From: Merdicola sp905200315
Lineage (GTDB): Bacteria; Bacillota; Clostridia; TANB77; CAG-508
Assembly (NCBI GenBank): GCA_902461935.1
Contig: CABPZP010000001.1
Span: 62,001 to 126,000, forward strand
Direction of reading: 5' to 3'
DNA length: 64,000 nucleotides
The position numbers were made by a program, and so were the translations under genes. Numbering within the stretch: position 1 is the first letter of the stretch; every line of letters starts with the position of its first letter. Positions 17,647 through 25,734 of this stretch are shown here, one piece after another. Below the pieces are notes generated by a model. That model saw nothing but the letters and a program-made list of their open reading frames with translations. It was not told the origin of the DNA and searched no databases.

Positions 17647-18687
17647 TTATTTTATCTTTTCCTTAAAGCTTTCTAAACTTGTATTTCTTGAAATACGTAC
17701 ACGTGGTAATTCGTATTTTTTTGCTCCTTTTTTTACTCTTCCTTCTTGTGTTGTAACTGCTAGTTTGTATCCTGCTTCTTTTACTGCTTTTATATTTTCA
17801 TCATTATATTGTCCAAATGGATAGCAATATATATCGGCTCCACCTAAAATTTGACTTGATTGTTTCAAATCTTTTAATACATCATTATAACTCCAATTTA
17901 GCATACGGCCCTTTCCGTTTGCACCTGCTTCGTGCATATCGTCTGAATGAGATTCATATATTACATTTTTTCTTTCTTCATTATATCTATATCCATACCA
18001 ACCTGTTATTACAAAACTTGTAGCATTTATATTATATTTATTTAAAACTGGTACTGCTAGTTCAAAAAATGATGGATCTGCATCATCTGCAGTTATTACA
18101 ATACTTTTTTCTGGAAGTTCAGTTTCTCCATCTATATAATCTTCAACTTCTTCCCAAGAAGGAAAATAATAATCATTTTCAGATAAATATTTTATTTGTT
18201 TTTCAAAGTCTGATATTTCTATCCAGTTATTATCCTTACCTTTTCCTGTGTTTTTATCATAAAAGAAATGATACATTAAAATGGGTAATCCGTTTGAACT
18301 TAATTTATTACACACCTTTACATTTCTTGTAATTTCTGAATTATTTCCCGCTTCATCTTTTACACTATATTTTATTTCGTAATTTCCTACTTTATTTGCA
18401 TCTACATTTCCATCAGTTTCTATTTTATCAGTAATGTCTCCATCAACGTTGTCCGTAGCACTTGCACCTTTTTCTTCATAATCTTCTCCGTATATTATAA
18501 TTTCTTCGCTATTACCATTTAAGTTAATTTTTGGAGCTTCTGTATCTTCTACTTTAGTTTTAGATGAAGTTTCTACATTTTCCTCTTTTTTATGAGTTAT
18601 TTTTATAAAAACACCACAAATTATAGCTATAATTAATATAGCTATAATTACTTTAAAAACATTTAATTTTTTCCCTTTTCTTTTCAT
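17647..18687 (-). CDS. membrane-anchored polysaccharide deacetylase with an Ig-like domain
   Basis: 346 residues. N-terminal signal anchor (VFKVIIAILIIAIICGVFI), a DUF5011-like Ig domain (DTEAPKINLNGN to ITRNVKVC, about 55-130) and a NodB-homology domain starting GLPILMYHFFYD. The first metal motif reads ITADDADPSFF rather than TFDDG, and the His pair is in ESHSDDMHEAG. Probably removes acetyl groups from a cell-surface glycan outside the membrane, if the altered motif is active. The start at 18687 has AGGGAG; an in-frame ATG at 18720 would overlap the previous gene. Confidence 0.85.
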   Translation of the reverse strand: MKRKGKKLNVFKVIIAILIIAIICGVFIKITHKKEENVETSSKTKVEDTEAPKINLNGNSEEIIIYGEDYEEKGASATDNVDGDITDKIETDGNVDANKVGNYEIKYSVKDEAGNNSEITRNVKVCNKLSSNGLPILMYHFFYDKNTGKGKDNNWIEISDFEKQIKYLSENDYYFPSWEEVEDYIDGETELPEKSIVITADDADPSFFELAVPVLNKYNINATSFVITGWYGYRYNEERKNVIYESHSDDMHEAGANGKGRMLNWSYNDVLKDLKQSSQILGGADIYCYPFGQYNDENIKAVKEAGYKLAVTTQEGRVKKGAKKYELPRVRISRNTSLESFKEKIK

Positions 18688-18703
18688 TATAAAAAACTCC
18701 CTT

Positions 18704-19015
18704 TTAATATTGTTTTGCACTTAGTTTAATTATTAAATCCATATTATCATCTTTGGCTGCCTTATTTCTCCTTATTTTTCCGCATTTTTTACATTTAAAC
18801 ACTATTACATATCCTTTTTTACTATCTATATCAATTCCAACTGGTTCTAAATCTCCGTGGCATTCTTCTTGTCTATCTCCTGGATTTATATCTATATGTT
18901 TTGAATGTAAGCAATACGGACAATGGTTTCTACAAGAATATCCTAACTTTGTTACTTTTTTACCACAGTTTTCACATATAAATTCTTCATCTATTTCTGT
19001 AAATTTTCTTTGCAT
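18704..19015 (-). CDS. RNHCP domain protein
   Basis: 103 residues. ICENCGKKV, GYSCRNHCPYCLHSKH with the RNHCP signature, and FKCKKCGKIRRNKAA supply the Cys pairs of a zinc-ribbon fold. Function of the family is unknown. Lies between the uridine kinase-like gene and the deacetylase on one probable transcript. Confidence 0.85.
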   Translation of the reverse strand: MQRKFTEIDEEFICENCGKKVTKLGYSCRNHCPYCLHSKHIDINPGDRQEECHGDLEPVGIDIDSKKGYVIVFKCKKCGKIRRNKAAKDDNMDLIIKLSAKQY

Positions 19016-19024
19016 TTTTCTCTC

Positions 19025-20656
19025 CTAATATTTAAAATCTCCGCCACCTATAAATTCTCTAAGTAAAGAATTTGTAGGTACTAATTCATCTGGTATATCT
19101 TCAAAATATTTTAAAAATTCTCGTATTCTTTTTGCTTCTGAAAATTCTATGCTTCTATTATCTATAGCTTCTAATTGTGTAAGTGCATATTTTTTTAGTA
19201 CACATATTTCATATATTAAAGATGTATTAAACATTGCATCTGCTTCTTCTTGGAATGGGAATATATTTTTTAATTCTCCTCTGTTTACAGAATCCCACAT
19301 TTTTAGTGTGTGAATTGCAGAGTAGCTTCTAAAATTAGAATCTCTAACTATTCTTCTTATTAATCTTGAATCTGTTGTTGATATTCTATTAAATTCATCT
19401 ATATTAAGTACTGTTAGTGCACTTATATATACTTTGAACTTTTTATTTCTTGGAATCTGTGCTGTTAGTCTATCATTTAAGCAGTGTATTCCTTCCATTA
19501 CTATAATGTCATCTTTTCCTAATTTAACTTTATTTCCTTTATATTCTTTGCTTCCTGTTGTGAAATTAAATGTTGGCATTTCAACTTCTTCACCATTTAA
19601 TAAACGTTCTATGTGTTCATTTAATAGTTTCATATCTACCGCTTCTATTGCCTCAAAATCATATTTTCCATCACTATCTAATGGAGTTTGCTCTCTTTCA
19701 ACAAAGTAGTTATCAACAGATATAGTTACTGGTTTTAACCCATTTAATTGTAATTGAAGCCCTAATCTTTGTGCAAATGTTGTTTTTCCTGATGATGATG
19801 GTCCTGCAATTAATACCATTTTTACATCTTTTTTTTCTGCAATGCTATCTGCTATTCTTGATATTTTCTTTTCGTGTAATGCTTCATCTAGCATTACTAT
19901 ATCTTTAGCTTTTCCATCTCTTATTGCTTTATTTAATTTTGTTAATGTTTCTATATTTAATGCTTTATGAATTTTTCCATAATCTTCTAATGCTTGTAAT
20001 AGTTTTTTGTTATCTATAAAATCAGGAACTTTTGTTATATCCTTTTTACTTGGATATCTTATTAAAAATCCATTACTATATTTTTGTATTTCATAAATTT
20101 TCATATAACCCGTTGAAATTGGCATAACTCCATAAAAGTAATTAAAATAATCTTCACAATAATATAATGAGAATTTTTTCTTACTTTTATTTTCTAACTG
20201 AAGTCTTCCTTTTACTGTATCTACATTTTTATAAATTTCTTCTGCCTCTTGTTTTGTAAATTGTTTTTTTATAATAGGAATATTTTTATCTACTATTTCT
20301 TGCATTTTTTTATGAACTTCTTCTAATAATTCATCTGTTATTTCCATATTTTTAATAGTACAAAACATAGAGTTGCTAAGTTGATATTCAACACCAACTT
20401 CGGCTTTTGGATATAATTCTTCAAAAGCTTTTGACATTACATATAAAAGTCCTCTTATATAAATTCTCATTCCATCTGCATTTGATATATCTAAAAGCTC
20501 TATTTTAGAATCCATTTTTATTTCATGGTTTAATGATTTTATTTCATTATTACATATACATGCAATTGTATTTCTCGTACATTCTTCTTTCAAAACCTCT
20601 ATTACTCTTTCTGGTTTTTCAATTTCAATTTCTTTATCTTTATATTGTACTTTCAT
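19025..20656 (-). CDS. uridine kinase-like nucleoside kinase with ThrRS-like N-terminus
   Basis: 543 residues. The N-terminus has a TGS-like segment (IEIEKPERVIEVLKEEC) and a threonyl-tRNA-synthetase-like second domain (about 60-190). The C-terminal half is a P-loop kinase of the PRK/uridine kinase family: VLIAGPSSSGKTTFAQRL, VTISVDNYFVEREQTPLD, IIVMEGIHCLN and RRIVRDSNFRSYSA. Probably phosphorylates a nucleoside or related substrate. AAGGAGGAAAAGT precedes the chosen ATG at 20656. Confidence 0.85.
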   Translation of the reverse strand: MKVQYKDKEIEIEKPERVIEVLKEECTRNTIACICNNEIKSLNHEIKMDSKIELLDISNADGMRIYIRGLLYVMSKAFEELYPKAEVGVEYQLSNSMFCTIKNMEITDELLEEVHKKMQEIVDKNIPIIKKQFTKQEAEEIYKNVDTVKGRLQLENKSKKKFSLYYCEDYFNYFYGVMPISTGYMKIYEIQKYSNGFLIRYPSKKDITKVPDFIDNKKLLQALEDYGKIHKALNIETLTKLNKAIRDGKAKDIVMLDEALHEKKISRIADSIAEKKDVKMVLIAGPSSSGKTTFAQRLGLQLQLNGLKPVTISVDNYFVEREQTPLDSDGKYDFEAIEAVDMKLLNEHIERLLNGEEVEMPTFNFTTGSKEYKGNKVKLGKDDIIVMEGIHCLNDRLTAQIPRNKKFKVYISALTVLNIDEFNRISTTDSRLIRRIVRDSNFRSYSAIHTLKMWDSVNRGELKNIFPFQEEADAMFNTSLIYEICVLKKYALTQLEAIDNRSIEFSEAKRIREFLKYFEDIPDELVPTNSLLREFIGGGDFKY

Positions 20657-21551
20657 ACTTTTCCTCCTTAAAGTTTGGCACATATTCTTCCTCATGCTTG
20701 CCTAAATCTTGCATATAGCCATTATTTAATCCTAACATATATATATGTTTTTCTATTTCTTTATATTCTTTTATATTTATTTTTCTATTTATTTTATCAT
20801 CTTGTTTTGCTTTATATGTTGGAAAATATTGTGCCATAACACTAACATATGTATCTTTTCCTATATTTTCCAAGATATACTTTAACACATTTTTTGTATT
20901 TTGCATATAGTTTGGCAATATTAAATGTCTTATAACTACACCTTTTTGTATTATTCCATTTTCATTAAATACAGGATTTCCAACTTGACTTATCATTTCT
21001 TTTATTGCTTTAGCTGTAATTTCAAAGTAGTTTTCTATTCCAGAATATTTTTTTGCTATTTCATTGTTATAATACTTAAAATCTGGTAAATATACATCTA
21101 TATAACCTTTTAACATTTTTATTGTTTCAACATTTTCATAACCGTTTGTATTATATATTATAGGTATTTTTAAGCCTTTTTCTTTAGCAATTTTTATTGC
21201 TTCTATTATATGATAAACATACATTGTTGGGGTAACTAAATTAATATTATTTACTCCTTTTTCTTGTTGTTTAATAAATATATCTGCAAGTTCTTCTATT
21301 GATATTTCTTTTCCATAACCTTCACCACTTATTTCATAGTTTTGACAAAACTTGCAAGCTAAATTACAGTTAGAAAAAAATATTGTTCCAGAACCGTTTT
21401 TTCCACTTATACAAGGTTCTTCAAACTCATGTACTGATGCTAATGCTATTTTTACATTTTTTCCAGCTTTACATCTACCAATTTTTCCTTCTAATCTATT
21501 TACTTTACATTTGTGTGGACAAAGTTTACAACTTTTTAAACCTTCTAGCAT
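20640..21551 (-). CDS. radical SAM protein, PflX family
   Basis: 303 residues. The N-terminal CKLCPHKCKVNR with GRCKAG is a cysteine cluster typical of PflX, and SNCNLACKFCQNYEISGEG carries the CxxxCxxC radical SAM cluster, then YNTNGYE and DVYLPDFKYY. Related to pyruvate formate-lyase activases, but the substrate of this branch is not established. GGAGAAATAAA precedes the ATG; the gene overlaps the downstream kinase start slightly. Confidence 0.85.
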   Translation of the reverse strand: MLEGLKSCKLCPHKCKVNRLEGKIGRCKAGKNVKIALASVHEFEEPCISGKNGSGTIFFSNCNLACKFCQNYEISGEGYGKEISIEELADIFIKQQEKGVNNINLVTPTMYVYHIIEAIKIAKEKGLKIPIIYNTNGYENVETIKMLKGYIDVYLPDFKYYNNEIAKKYSGIENYFEITAKAIKEMISQVGNPVFNENGIIQKGVVIRHLILPNYMQNTKNVLKYILENIGKDTYVSVMAQYFPTYKAKQDDKINRKINIKEYKEIEKHIYMLGLNNGYMQDLGKHEEEYVPNFKEEKYESTI

Positions 21552-21606
21552 TTTATTTCTCCATTTTTATTTTTCACAAATATTATATACGTCTATGTTT
21601 ACATTG

Positions 21607-22104
21607 TCAAAATTTATAAACTTCATTTATATGAATAAATCTTATTTTTTTAAAATTATAACTCGATACTTTTCTTTTATAAGAATCAAAAGTATGTGAT
21701 GCGGTATAAATTTCATCTAACATTTCTATATTTTCTATGTTTACTACAATTAATGTGTGTGCAAATTTTATACCATCAAATGATAATTGAATTATATCTC
21801 CTATTTCTAAATTCTTTTGTTCTACTTTTTCACCTCTTGGTCCATTTAATTTATTAGATATTAAAAATTTATAAAATTCATTTACACCTGTCCACGATGC
21901 TGAACGATTATTTAAACTACTATAATACCAACCATTATTTTTATTATAATTCATTTCTTTTGAACCAGCATACACACATTGTGAAATAAAATTTGTACAA
22001 TCTCCTCCTAAATCATCGAAATTATAATATTTAGAATTTCTATCATAAGCCCATTTCTGAGCATATCTTATAGTTAAATTTCTTTTATATTCTTTTTTCT
22101 TCAT
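21607..22104 (-). CDS. amidase-domain (NlpC/CHAP-like) protein
   Basis: 165 residues. The putative amidase domain (Amidase_6 type) is recognisable: YAQKWAYDRNSKYYNF, GGDCTNFISQCVYAG with the nucleophile Cys, GWYYSSLNNRSASWTGV, and FAHTLIVVNI with the His. No signal peptide is visible, so it may work in the cytosol or be released otherwise. An AGGAGG site fits the ATG at 22104 rather than the in-frame ATG at 22140. Confidence 0.8.
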   Translation of the reverse strand: MKKKEYKRNLTIRYAQKWAYDRNSKYYNFDDLGGDCTNFISQCVYAGSKEMNYNKNNGWYYSSLNNRSASWTGVNEFYKFLISNKLNGPRGEKVEQKNLEIGDIIQLSFDGIKFAHTLIVVNIENIEMLDEIYTASHTFDSYKRKVSSYNFKKIRFIHINEVYKF

Positions 22105-22163
22105 AGAAAAACCTCCTATATAAATATAGAAGGTTTTCATATTTTTATCACATTTATTATTTT

Positions 22164-22940
22164 TTATCTTTCTTCATTTTCTTTTTGTTCTTTTACTTGT
22201 TCATATTGATTTTGTATAGTTTCATATATTTTTTTCAATTGGTTCTGTGTTTTATCTTTTCCATCTTTATTTTTAGAAAAATCTATAGTATTTTCGCTTT
22301 GTAAATATTCTTTATCATCGGTTTTCAACTGTTTTGCACTAATATTAACATATTTATCATCGATGTTTCCTATTGTTGCTATTATAACACTATTTTTTTT
22401 ATCTACAATAGAATACATATTATCAATTCTTTCTTGTTCTGTAATGTAATCTTTTGCTTTTGTTTTTTCTTTATAATCAGCAACATATTTACTGTTCAAA
22501 TCTATTGTCATAAATTGAGGTCTACTTTTTATATATCCAATATCTTCTTTTTCAATATTATAATCATACTCTTTTAAAATATCTTCAACACCAATTTCAT
22601 CTTTCTTTGATTCAACTGATGGTGTAACTTCAACTTTATTTTTTTCATAAAAATTCTTTCTTTTATCTTCAGTATTTTTTTGTTCCTCAACCTTTATATT
22701 ATTTTCTTTAGGTGCTTCTAACAATTTAACACCTTTAGCACCTGCTGTAATTCCTAAAGCAGCTGTAATTGCTATCCAAGTTGCTTTTCTACGACATTTC
22801 CTTTTTTCTTTTTTTATTATGCTTTTTCTTTCTTCTCTGGTTAATTCTTTACCATTTTCTTCTTTTTTTATCTTCTCCTCGTTAACTTTTCTTCTAATTA
22901 TTGGAGCCCATATAGAATATTGAGATTTTTTTATTTTCAT
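22164..22940 (-). CDS. hypothetical protein with one membrane segment
   Basis: 258 residues, very Lys/Glu-rich. A basic N-terminus (EERKSIIKKEKRKCRRKAT) leads into one hydrophobic stretch (WIAITAALGITAGAKGV), followed by a long hydrophilic exterior part with a QMEXX-free, coiled, Glu/Lys-rich character and a C-terminal helix (KIYETIQNQYEQVKEQKEN). No family recognised. Alone between the amidase gene and the tRNAs. Confidence 0.65.
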   Translation of the reverse strand: MKIKKSQYSIWAPIIRRKVNEEKIKKEENGKELTREERKSIIKKEKRKCRRKATWIAITAALGITAGAKGVKLLEAPKENNIKVEEQKNTEDKRKNFYEKNKVEVTPSVESKKDEIGVEDILKEYDYNIEKEDIGYIKSRPQFMTIDLNSKYVADYKEKTKAKDYITEQERIDNMYSIVDKKNSVIIATIGNIDDKYVNISAKQLKTDDKEYLQSENTIDFSKNKDGKDKTQNQLKKIYETIQNQYEQVKEQKENEER

Positions 22941-23069
22941 AATATAACAAATCCTTCCTTAGTTTTTTTAATATCTTATGTATAAAACACTAACTATAAA
23001 ATATTTATATCATAAACTGAAATATTTTACAATAATTTCAAAAGATTTTAATTTTTTTTAATATTTCTA

Positions 23070-23098
23070 TTGACAGAATATAAAAAATCTAGTATACT
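23070..23098 (+). promoter_or_regulatory. promoter of the tRNA-Met/tRNA-Tyr operon
   Basis: TTGACA, 17-base spacer, TATACT, about 20 bases before the first tRNA. Confidence 0.85.
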
Positions 23099-23117
23099 AA
23101 TTTTCGTCGAAGGAAAT

Positions 23118-23194
23118 GCTCCCTTAGCTCAGTTGGTCAGAGCAACCGGCTCATAACCGGTGGGTCCAAGGTTCGAATCCTTGAGGGAGCACCA
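23118..23194 (+). tRNA. tRNA-Met (anticodon CAT)
   Basis: Full cloverleaf with encoded CCA. Acceptor GCTCCCT/AGGGAGC, anticodon loop CTCATAA on an ACCGG/CCGGT stem, T-loop GGTTCGAATCC. A CAT anticodon can also be tRNA-Ile2 after lysidine modification; elongator Met is the first choice. Confidence 0.95.
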
Positions 23195-23209
23195 TTTAAT
23201 TTTATATTT

Positions 23210-23295
23210 GGGTAGGTGGCCGAGTGGCTAAAGGCGGCAGACTGTAAATCTGTTCTCATTTGAGTACGATGGTTCGAATCCATCCCTGCCCACCA
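23210..23295 (+). tRNA. tRNA-Tyr (anticodon GTA)
   Basis: Class II tRNA with a long variable arm and encoded CCA. Acceptor GGGTAGG/CCTGCCC, anticodon loop CTGTAAA. Follows tRNA-Met by 15 bases. Confidence 0.95.
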
Positions 23296-23297
23296 TG

Positions 23298-23326
23298 AAA
23301 AGCATAGCAAAAGCTATGCTTTTTTT
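23298..23326 (+). terminator. terminator of the tRNA operon
   Basis: AGCATAGC, AAAA loop, GCTATGCT and a T-run. An identical hairpin stands at 23831-23853 on the other side of the toxin-like unit. Confidence 0.85.
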
Positions 23327-23334
23327 GTATACTA

Positions 23335-23363
23335 TTGACTTTCTCAATAAATTTGATTATAAT
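23335..23363 (+). promoter_or_regulatory. promoter of the candidate small antitoxin RNA
   Basis: TTGACT, 17-base spacer, TATAAT, nine bases past the tRNA terminator's T-run. Predicted start about 23370, inside the left inverted repeat. Confidence 0.8.
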
Positions 23364-23367
23364 AAAA

Positions 23368-23402
23368 ATAGGAAATGGAGAATCCACAAACGTGGTTTGC
23401 CA
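23368..23402 (+). repeat. left inverted repeat of the toxin-like unit
   Basis: ATAGGAAATGG...ACGTGGTTTGCCA. Imperfect inverted copy at 23613-23646; the outer 11 and inner 10 bases match. Confidence 0.8.
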
Positions 23403-23454
23403 GTTATATATGTAAAAAAACACACCTAACCGTCAAGTACAGATGTGTTTTTTT
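23370..23454 (+). ncRNA. candidate small RNA convergent with the toxin-like gene
   Basis: A strong promoter and a strong terminator (AAAAAAACACA / TGTGTTTTTTT, 23414-23454) define an RNA of about 85 nt without an ORF. It ends in the hairpin that also lies just past the stop codon of the peptide gene on the other strand, so the two RNAs are complementary over the terminator, as in type I toxin-antitoxin systems such as par/fst and txpA-ratA. Confidence 0.55.
23414..23454. terminator. shared bidirectional terminator of small RNA and toxin-like mRNA
   Basis: AAAAAAACACA and TGTGTTTTTTT flank a 19-base loop that contains CTAACCGTCAAG. T-runs on both strands. Confidence 0.75.
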
Positions 23455-23459
23455 ATTGT

Positions 23460-23570
23460 CTATTTGCTTAAAATTATAACCAGTATAATTAAGGCAAATA
23501 CTATAATAGTTTCGACAACTATAACAAATAAAAGTAAGTATATTATTTCTAATAAAACAACTTCTATCAT
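23460..23570 (-). CDS. 36-residue hydrophobic peptide, candidate type I toxin
   Basis: GAGGAGGTGGTACT precedes the ATG at 23570; the stop is at 23460-23462. The peptide starts MIEVVLLEII, is almost wholly Leu/Ile/Val/Phe, with two internal Glu, and ends VIILSK. That is the look of membrane-inserting type I toxins (Hol-Tox/Fst/TxpA type): one membrane helix with a short charged tail. It has its own minus-strand promoter and shares a terminator with a convergent small RNA. Toxicity is inferred. Confidence 0.6.
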   Translation of the reverse strand: MIEVVLLEIIYLLLFVIVVETIIVFALIILVIILSK

Positions 23571-23612
23571 AGTACCACCTCCTCACTCACAACATAAGTT
23601 GTAGATTAAAAG

Positions 23613-23646
23613 TGGCAAACCACATCTGCTTATTTCCATTTCCTAT
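23613..23646 (-). repeat. right inverted repeat of the toxin-like unit
   Basis: Inverted partner of 23368-23402. Together they bound a unit of about 280 bp that includes the peptide gene. Confidence 0.8.
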
Positions 23647-23653
23647 GTCAGCT

Positions 23654-23682
23654 AGTATAACATATATTATTTAATAAATCAA
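23654..23682 (-). promoter_or_regulatory. promoter of the toxin-like mRNA
   Basis: On the minus strand TTGATT, 17-base spacer, TATACT. The transcript should begin at about 23647, at the outer edge of the right inverted repeat, mirroring the small RNA. Confidence 0.7.
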
Positions 23683-23830
23683 TAGAAAAGAAACAAACTT
23701 TCGTAGGAATTATGTAATAAAACTACTTGATTCTTATTATATAATTTGGTAATCTATATGTAACTTGATTGATATTTGCATCAATCGTTATGAGATCAAA
23801 AAAAGTTGTAGATAACTACTTCATTGGCGC

Positions 23831-23853
23831 AAAAAAAGCATAGCAAAAGCTAT
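23831..23853. terminator. duplicate of the tRNA-operon terminator
   Basis: Same AAAGCATAGC-AAAA-GCTATGCTTTTTTT hairpin as at 23298. Lies beyond the stop of the 23902-24540 gene on the minus strand. The stretch 23683-23830 between shows only a small hairpin (GATTGATATTTGCATCAATC). Confidence 0.75.
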
Positions 23854-23901
23854 GCTTTTTTTGTACTTTAACGATGGATTCGAAAAAGATAATTATACTA
23901 T

Positions 23902-24540
23902 TTATCTAACATTGTATATATATGTATTTCCATTTGCTTTTATAGTCGCTTTTATCGGTTTATTATCATTTTCAACTTCAATTGGAACTTCTGCTATGAA
24001 TCTATATTTTAAACTTTTCAAAGGTTCTATATTATATAAATTAGGATAATTTTCTAATTCATTACCACTAGCATCTTCTGTTGCTAACATACATGTATAT
24101 TCAAAATTATTATCATATTTTATCTTTACAGATATTAAACTATCTTGTTTTACTGCACTAGATTGTAAATTTTTAACATTCATTGTTAACTCAAAATACT
24201 TTTGACTATCATCTTTTCCCTGTAAATAAGTATAATAACCTGTAGGATTTGTTGGAATTATATCCTTTGAAAAAGATGTTCCTATTATATTAAATTCGCA
24301 AAAATTATCTATTGTTATTTTATCTGAATTAGTTATCTCTATCTCTTTGTTTTGTGAATTGTTGTCTACCTTACTTATACTAGAATCTTTACTATTGTTT
24401 TCTAAATTTGATACTGTATCTTTAACACTATTTGATTTTTTATTGATTATAAATCCAACAATAGTAATTATTATAATAGCAATAATTACTAAACTCCCTA
24501 TTATAATTTTTACTTTATTTTTATTATTTTTTTCCATCAT
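23902..24540 (-). CDS. membrane-anchored extracellular protein, DUF4352-like
   Basis: 212 residues. A short basic N-terminus is followed by one membrane helix (IIIGSLVIIAIIIITIVGFI), a Ser/Asn-rich linker and a beta-rich domain (KYFELTMNVKNLQSSAV, FEYTCMLATEDASGN, IEPLKSLKYRFIAEVPIEV) with the pattern of DUF4352-type exported domains. AGGAGGAGTT precedes ATGATG. Last gene of a three-gene operon with 24554-24853 and 24871-25098. Function unknown. Confidence 0.65.
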   Translation of the reverse strand: MMEKNNKNKVKIIIGSLVIIAIIIITIVGFIINKKSNSVKDTVSNLENNSKDSSISKVDNNSQNKEIEITNSDKITIDNFCEFNIIGTSFSKDIIPTNPTGYYTYLQGKDDSQKYFELTMNVKNLQSSAVKQDSLISVKIKYDNNFEYTCMLATEDASGNELENYPNLYNIEPLKSLKYRFIAEVPIEVENDNKPIKATIKANGNTYIYNVR

Positions 24541-24553
24541 AACTCCTCCTATT

Positions 24554-24853
24554 TTATTTACTATGATTACTTTTTTCTTTTATTTCCATCTGCTTAATTC
24601 CTGTAATTGCGTATATTGCAGATGATATTATTAGGCATCCACCCAATGAAGCATATCCACTAAAATAATTAGCATTAATAATATAATTGTATGCATCTCC
24701 TCCAACATAAGCATTAACACTTTTATATTGATATGTTTCATTGTTTTTATAATTAAACATCTTATTAAATGCCATATAAATACAAGCAATTGCTAAAATC
24801 AATAAAATTCCAGCTATTAAGAACATACTCTGCATTAATTTCTTTTTAGTCAT
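24554..24853 (-). CDS. small membrane protein
   Basis: 99 residues. Two membrane helices (SMFLIAGILLILAIACIYMA and YASLGGCLIISSAIYAITGI) flank an exterior loop with AYVGGDAYNYIINANYFSGY, a conserved-looking motif that I have no function for. Overlap-free operon with its neighbours. Confidence 0.65.
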   Translation of the reverse strand: MTKKKLMQSMFLIAGILLILAIACIYMAFNKMFNYKNNETYQYKSVNAYVGGDAYNYIINANYFSGYASLGGCLIISSAIYAITGIKQMEIKEKSNHSK

Positions 24854-24870
24854 TTAAACACCTCCTTATT

Positions 24871-25098
24871 TTATTTTTTAGTATTATTTGCTATGTTTTG
24901 TAGCAATTGTATTATTTCTCCTAAAGCATATATAAAAATAGAACTAATTATACTTACTACTACTGGCAAAACATATAATTCTTCTACATCCATATTGAAC
25001 AAAACCAAGCTTGCAAATACTCCTACAATAACAAAAATTATTGAAAAAAATTTCATAAAACTTGCAACATTATTTTCATCTTTTTTTACTTTTTTCAT
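24871..25098 (-). CDS. small membrane protein
   Basis: 75 residues. Two membrane helices (FFSIIFVIVGVFASLVLF and YVLPVVVSIISSIFIYALGE) after a Lys-rich N-terminus. The start at 25098 follows AAGGGGAAAAAGT; an in-frame ATG at 25131 lacks such a site. First gene of the operon that ends at 23902. Confidence 0.6.
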   Translation of the reverse strand: MKKVKKDENNVASFMKFFSIIFVIVGVFASLVLFNMDVEELYVLPVVVSIISSIFIYALGEIIQLLQNIANNTKK

Positions 25099-25222
25099 AC
25101 TTTTTCCCCTTTCTTTTATTTTCAAAGACATTATAAATCATTTGCAATTATTTTGCAATATATTTTGAGTGCATATTTTTATTACTTTTGAATATAAAAT
25201 AATTGCATAGGAGTGTGAAAAT

Positions 25223-25405
25223 ATGAAAAAATTAAAAATACCTGAAAATCATAGTGGAATAACAAAGACTCTAAGACTTCCTGAGGATATTGTGGACAAT
25301 ATTCAAGAAATTGCTGATAAAAAAAATTTATCTTTTAACAAGGTGATTATCGAATTTTTAAAATTCGGCCTTGAAAATTTTGAAGATGATGAAGAAAAAA
25401 TATAA
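25223..25405 (+). CDS. ribbon-helix-helix protein (CopG/Arc type)
   Basis: 60 residues: HSGITKTLRLPEDIVDNIQE forms the ribbon and first helix, ADKKNLSFNKVIIEFLKFGL the second helix. Typical of small DNA-binding regulators. AGGAG lies before the ATG. No toxin gene follows, so antitoxin function is not supported. Confidence 0.7.
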   Translation: MKKLKIPENHSGITKTLRLPEDIVDNIQEIADKKNLSFNKVIIEFLKFGLENFEDDEEKI

Positions 25406-25420
25406 AACTATAATTTTTCA

Positions 25421-25452
25421 CTTAAATAACTTCTCTGGTAAAGTTATTTAAG
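25421..25452. terminator. hairpin after the RHH gene
   Basis: CTTAAATAACTT and AAGTTATTTAAG, 12-bp perfect stem, 8-base loop. Confidence 0.55.
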
Positions 25453-25472
25453 TAATGATTTATAAAAATGTC

Positions 25473-25601
25473 AATATATACTGAAAGCTCTAGAAGAAAA
25501 TAAAGAAACAAAAAATGTAATAATAAATTTAAACTTTATGAAAGAACTATATAAAAATAACAACACATTTTTTTCAAAAAGTAGAATGTGCTGTTATTTT
25601 T
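25473..25601 (+). other. possible gene remnant ending in a terminator
   Basis: A frame without a start codon reads YILKALEENKETKNVIIN then LNFMKELYKNNNTFF and stops inside a hairpin (AAAAATAAC...GTTATTTTTA, about 25552-25601). It looks like the tail of a lost gene. Low confidence. Confidence 0.25.
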
Positions 25602-25620
25602 AGTCCTTATTTATAATTGA

Positions 25621-25661
25621 AAATACATATAATACATATTGACTATGTATTATATGTATTT
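25621..25661. terminator. long perfect palindrome between converging genes
   Basis: AATACATATAATACATA and its exact complement flank a five-base loop, followed by a short T-run on the plus strand. Lies about 75 bases past the spo0A stop. Confidence 0.5.
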
Positions 25662-25734
25662 TCTAACTCTTTGTTGGTTTATAACTTTTTTTGTAATTCT
25701 TGTAATCCGCTTCTTTGTAAGTTTTCCATAATTT

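Noticed and set aside
23298..23330. Possible CRISPR or tandem array because of the repeated GCATAGC hairpins
   Set aside because: Only two copies, far apart, and each is a normal terminator hairpin.
23404..23586. 60-residue minus-strand ORF in the toxin-like unit
   Set aside because: Out of frame with the peptide that has the AGGAGG site and stop just before the terminator; it reads through the terminator hairpin.
25473..25601. Remnant reading frame as a real gene
   Set aside because: No start codon or ribosome site; kept only as a possible remnant.
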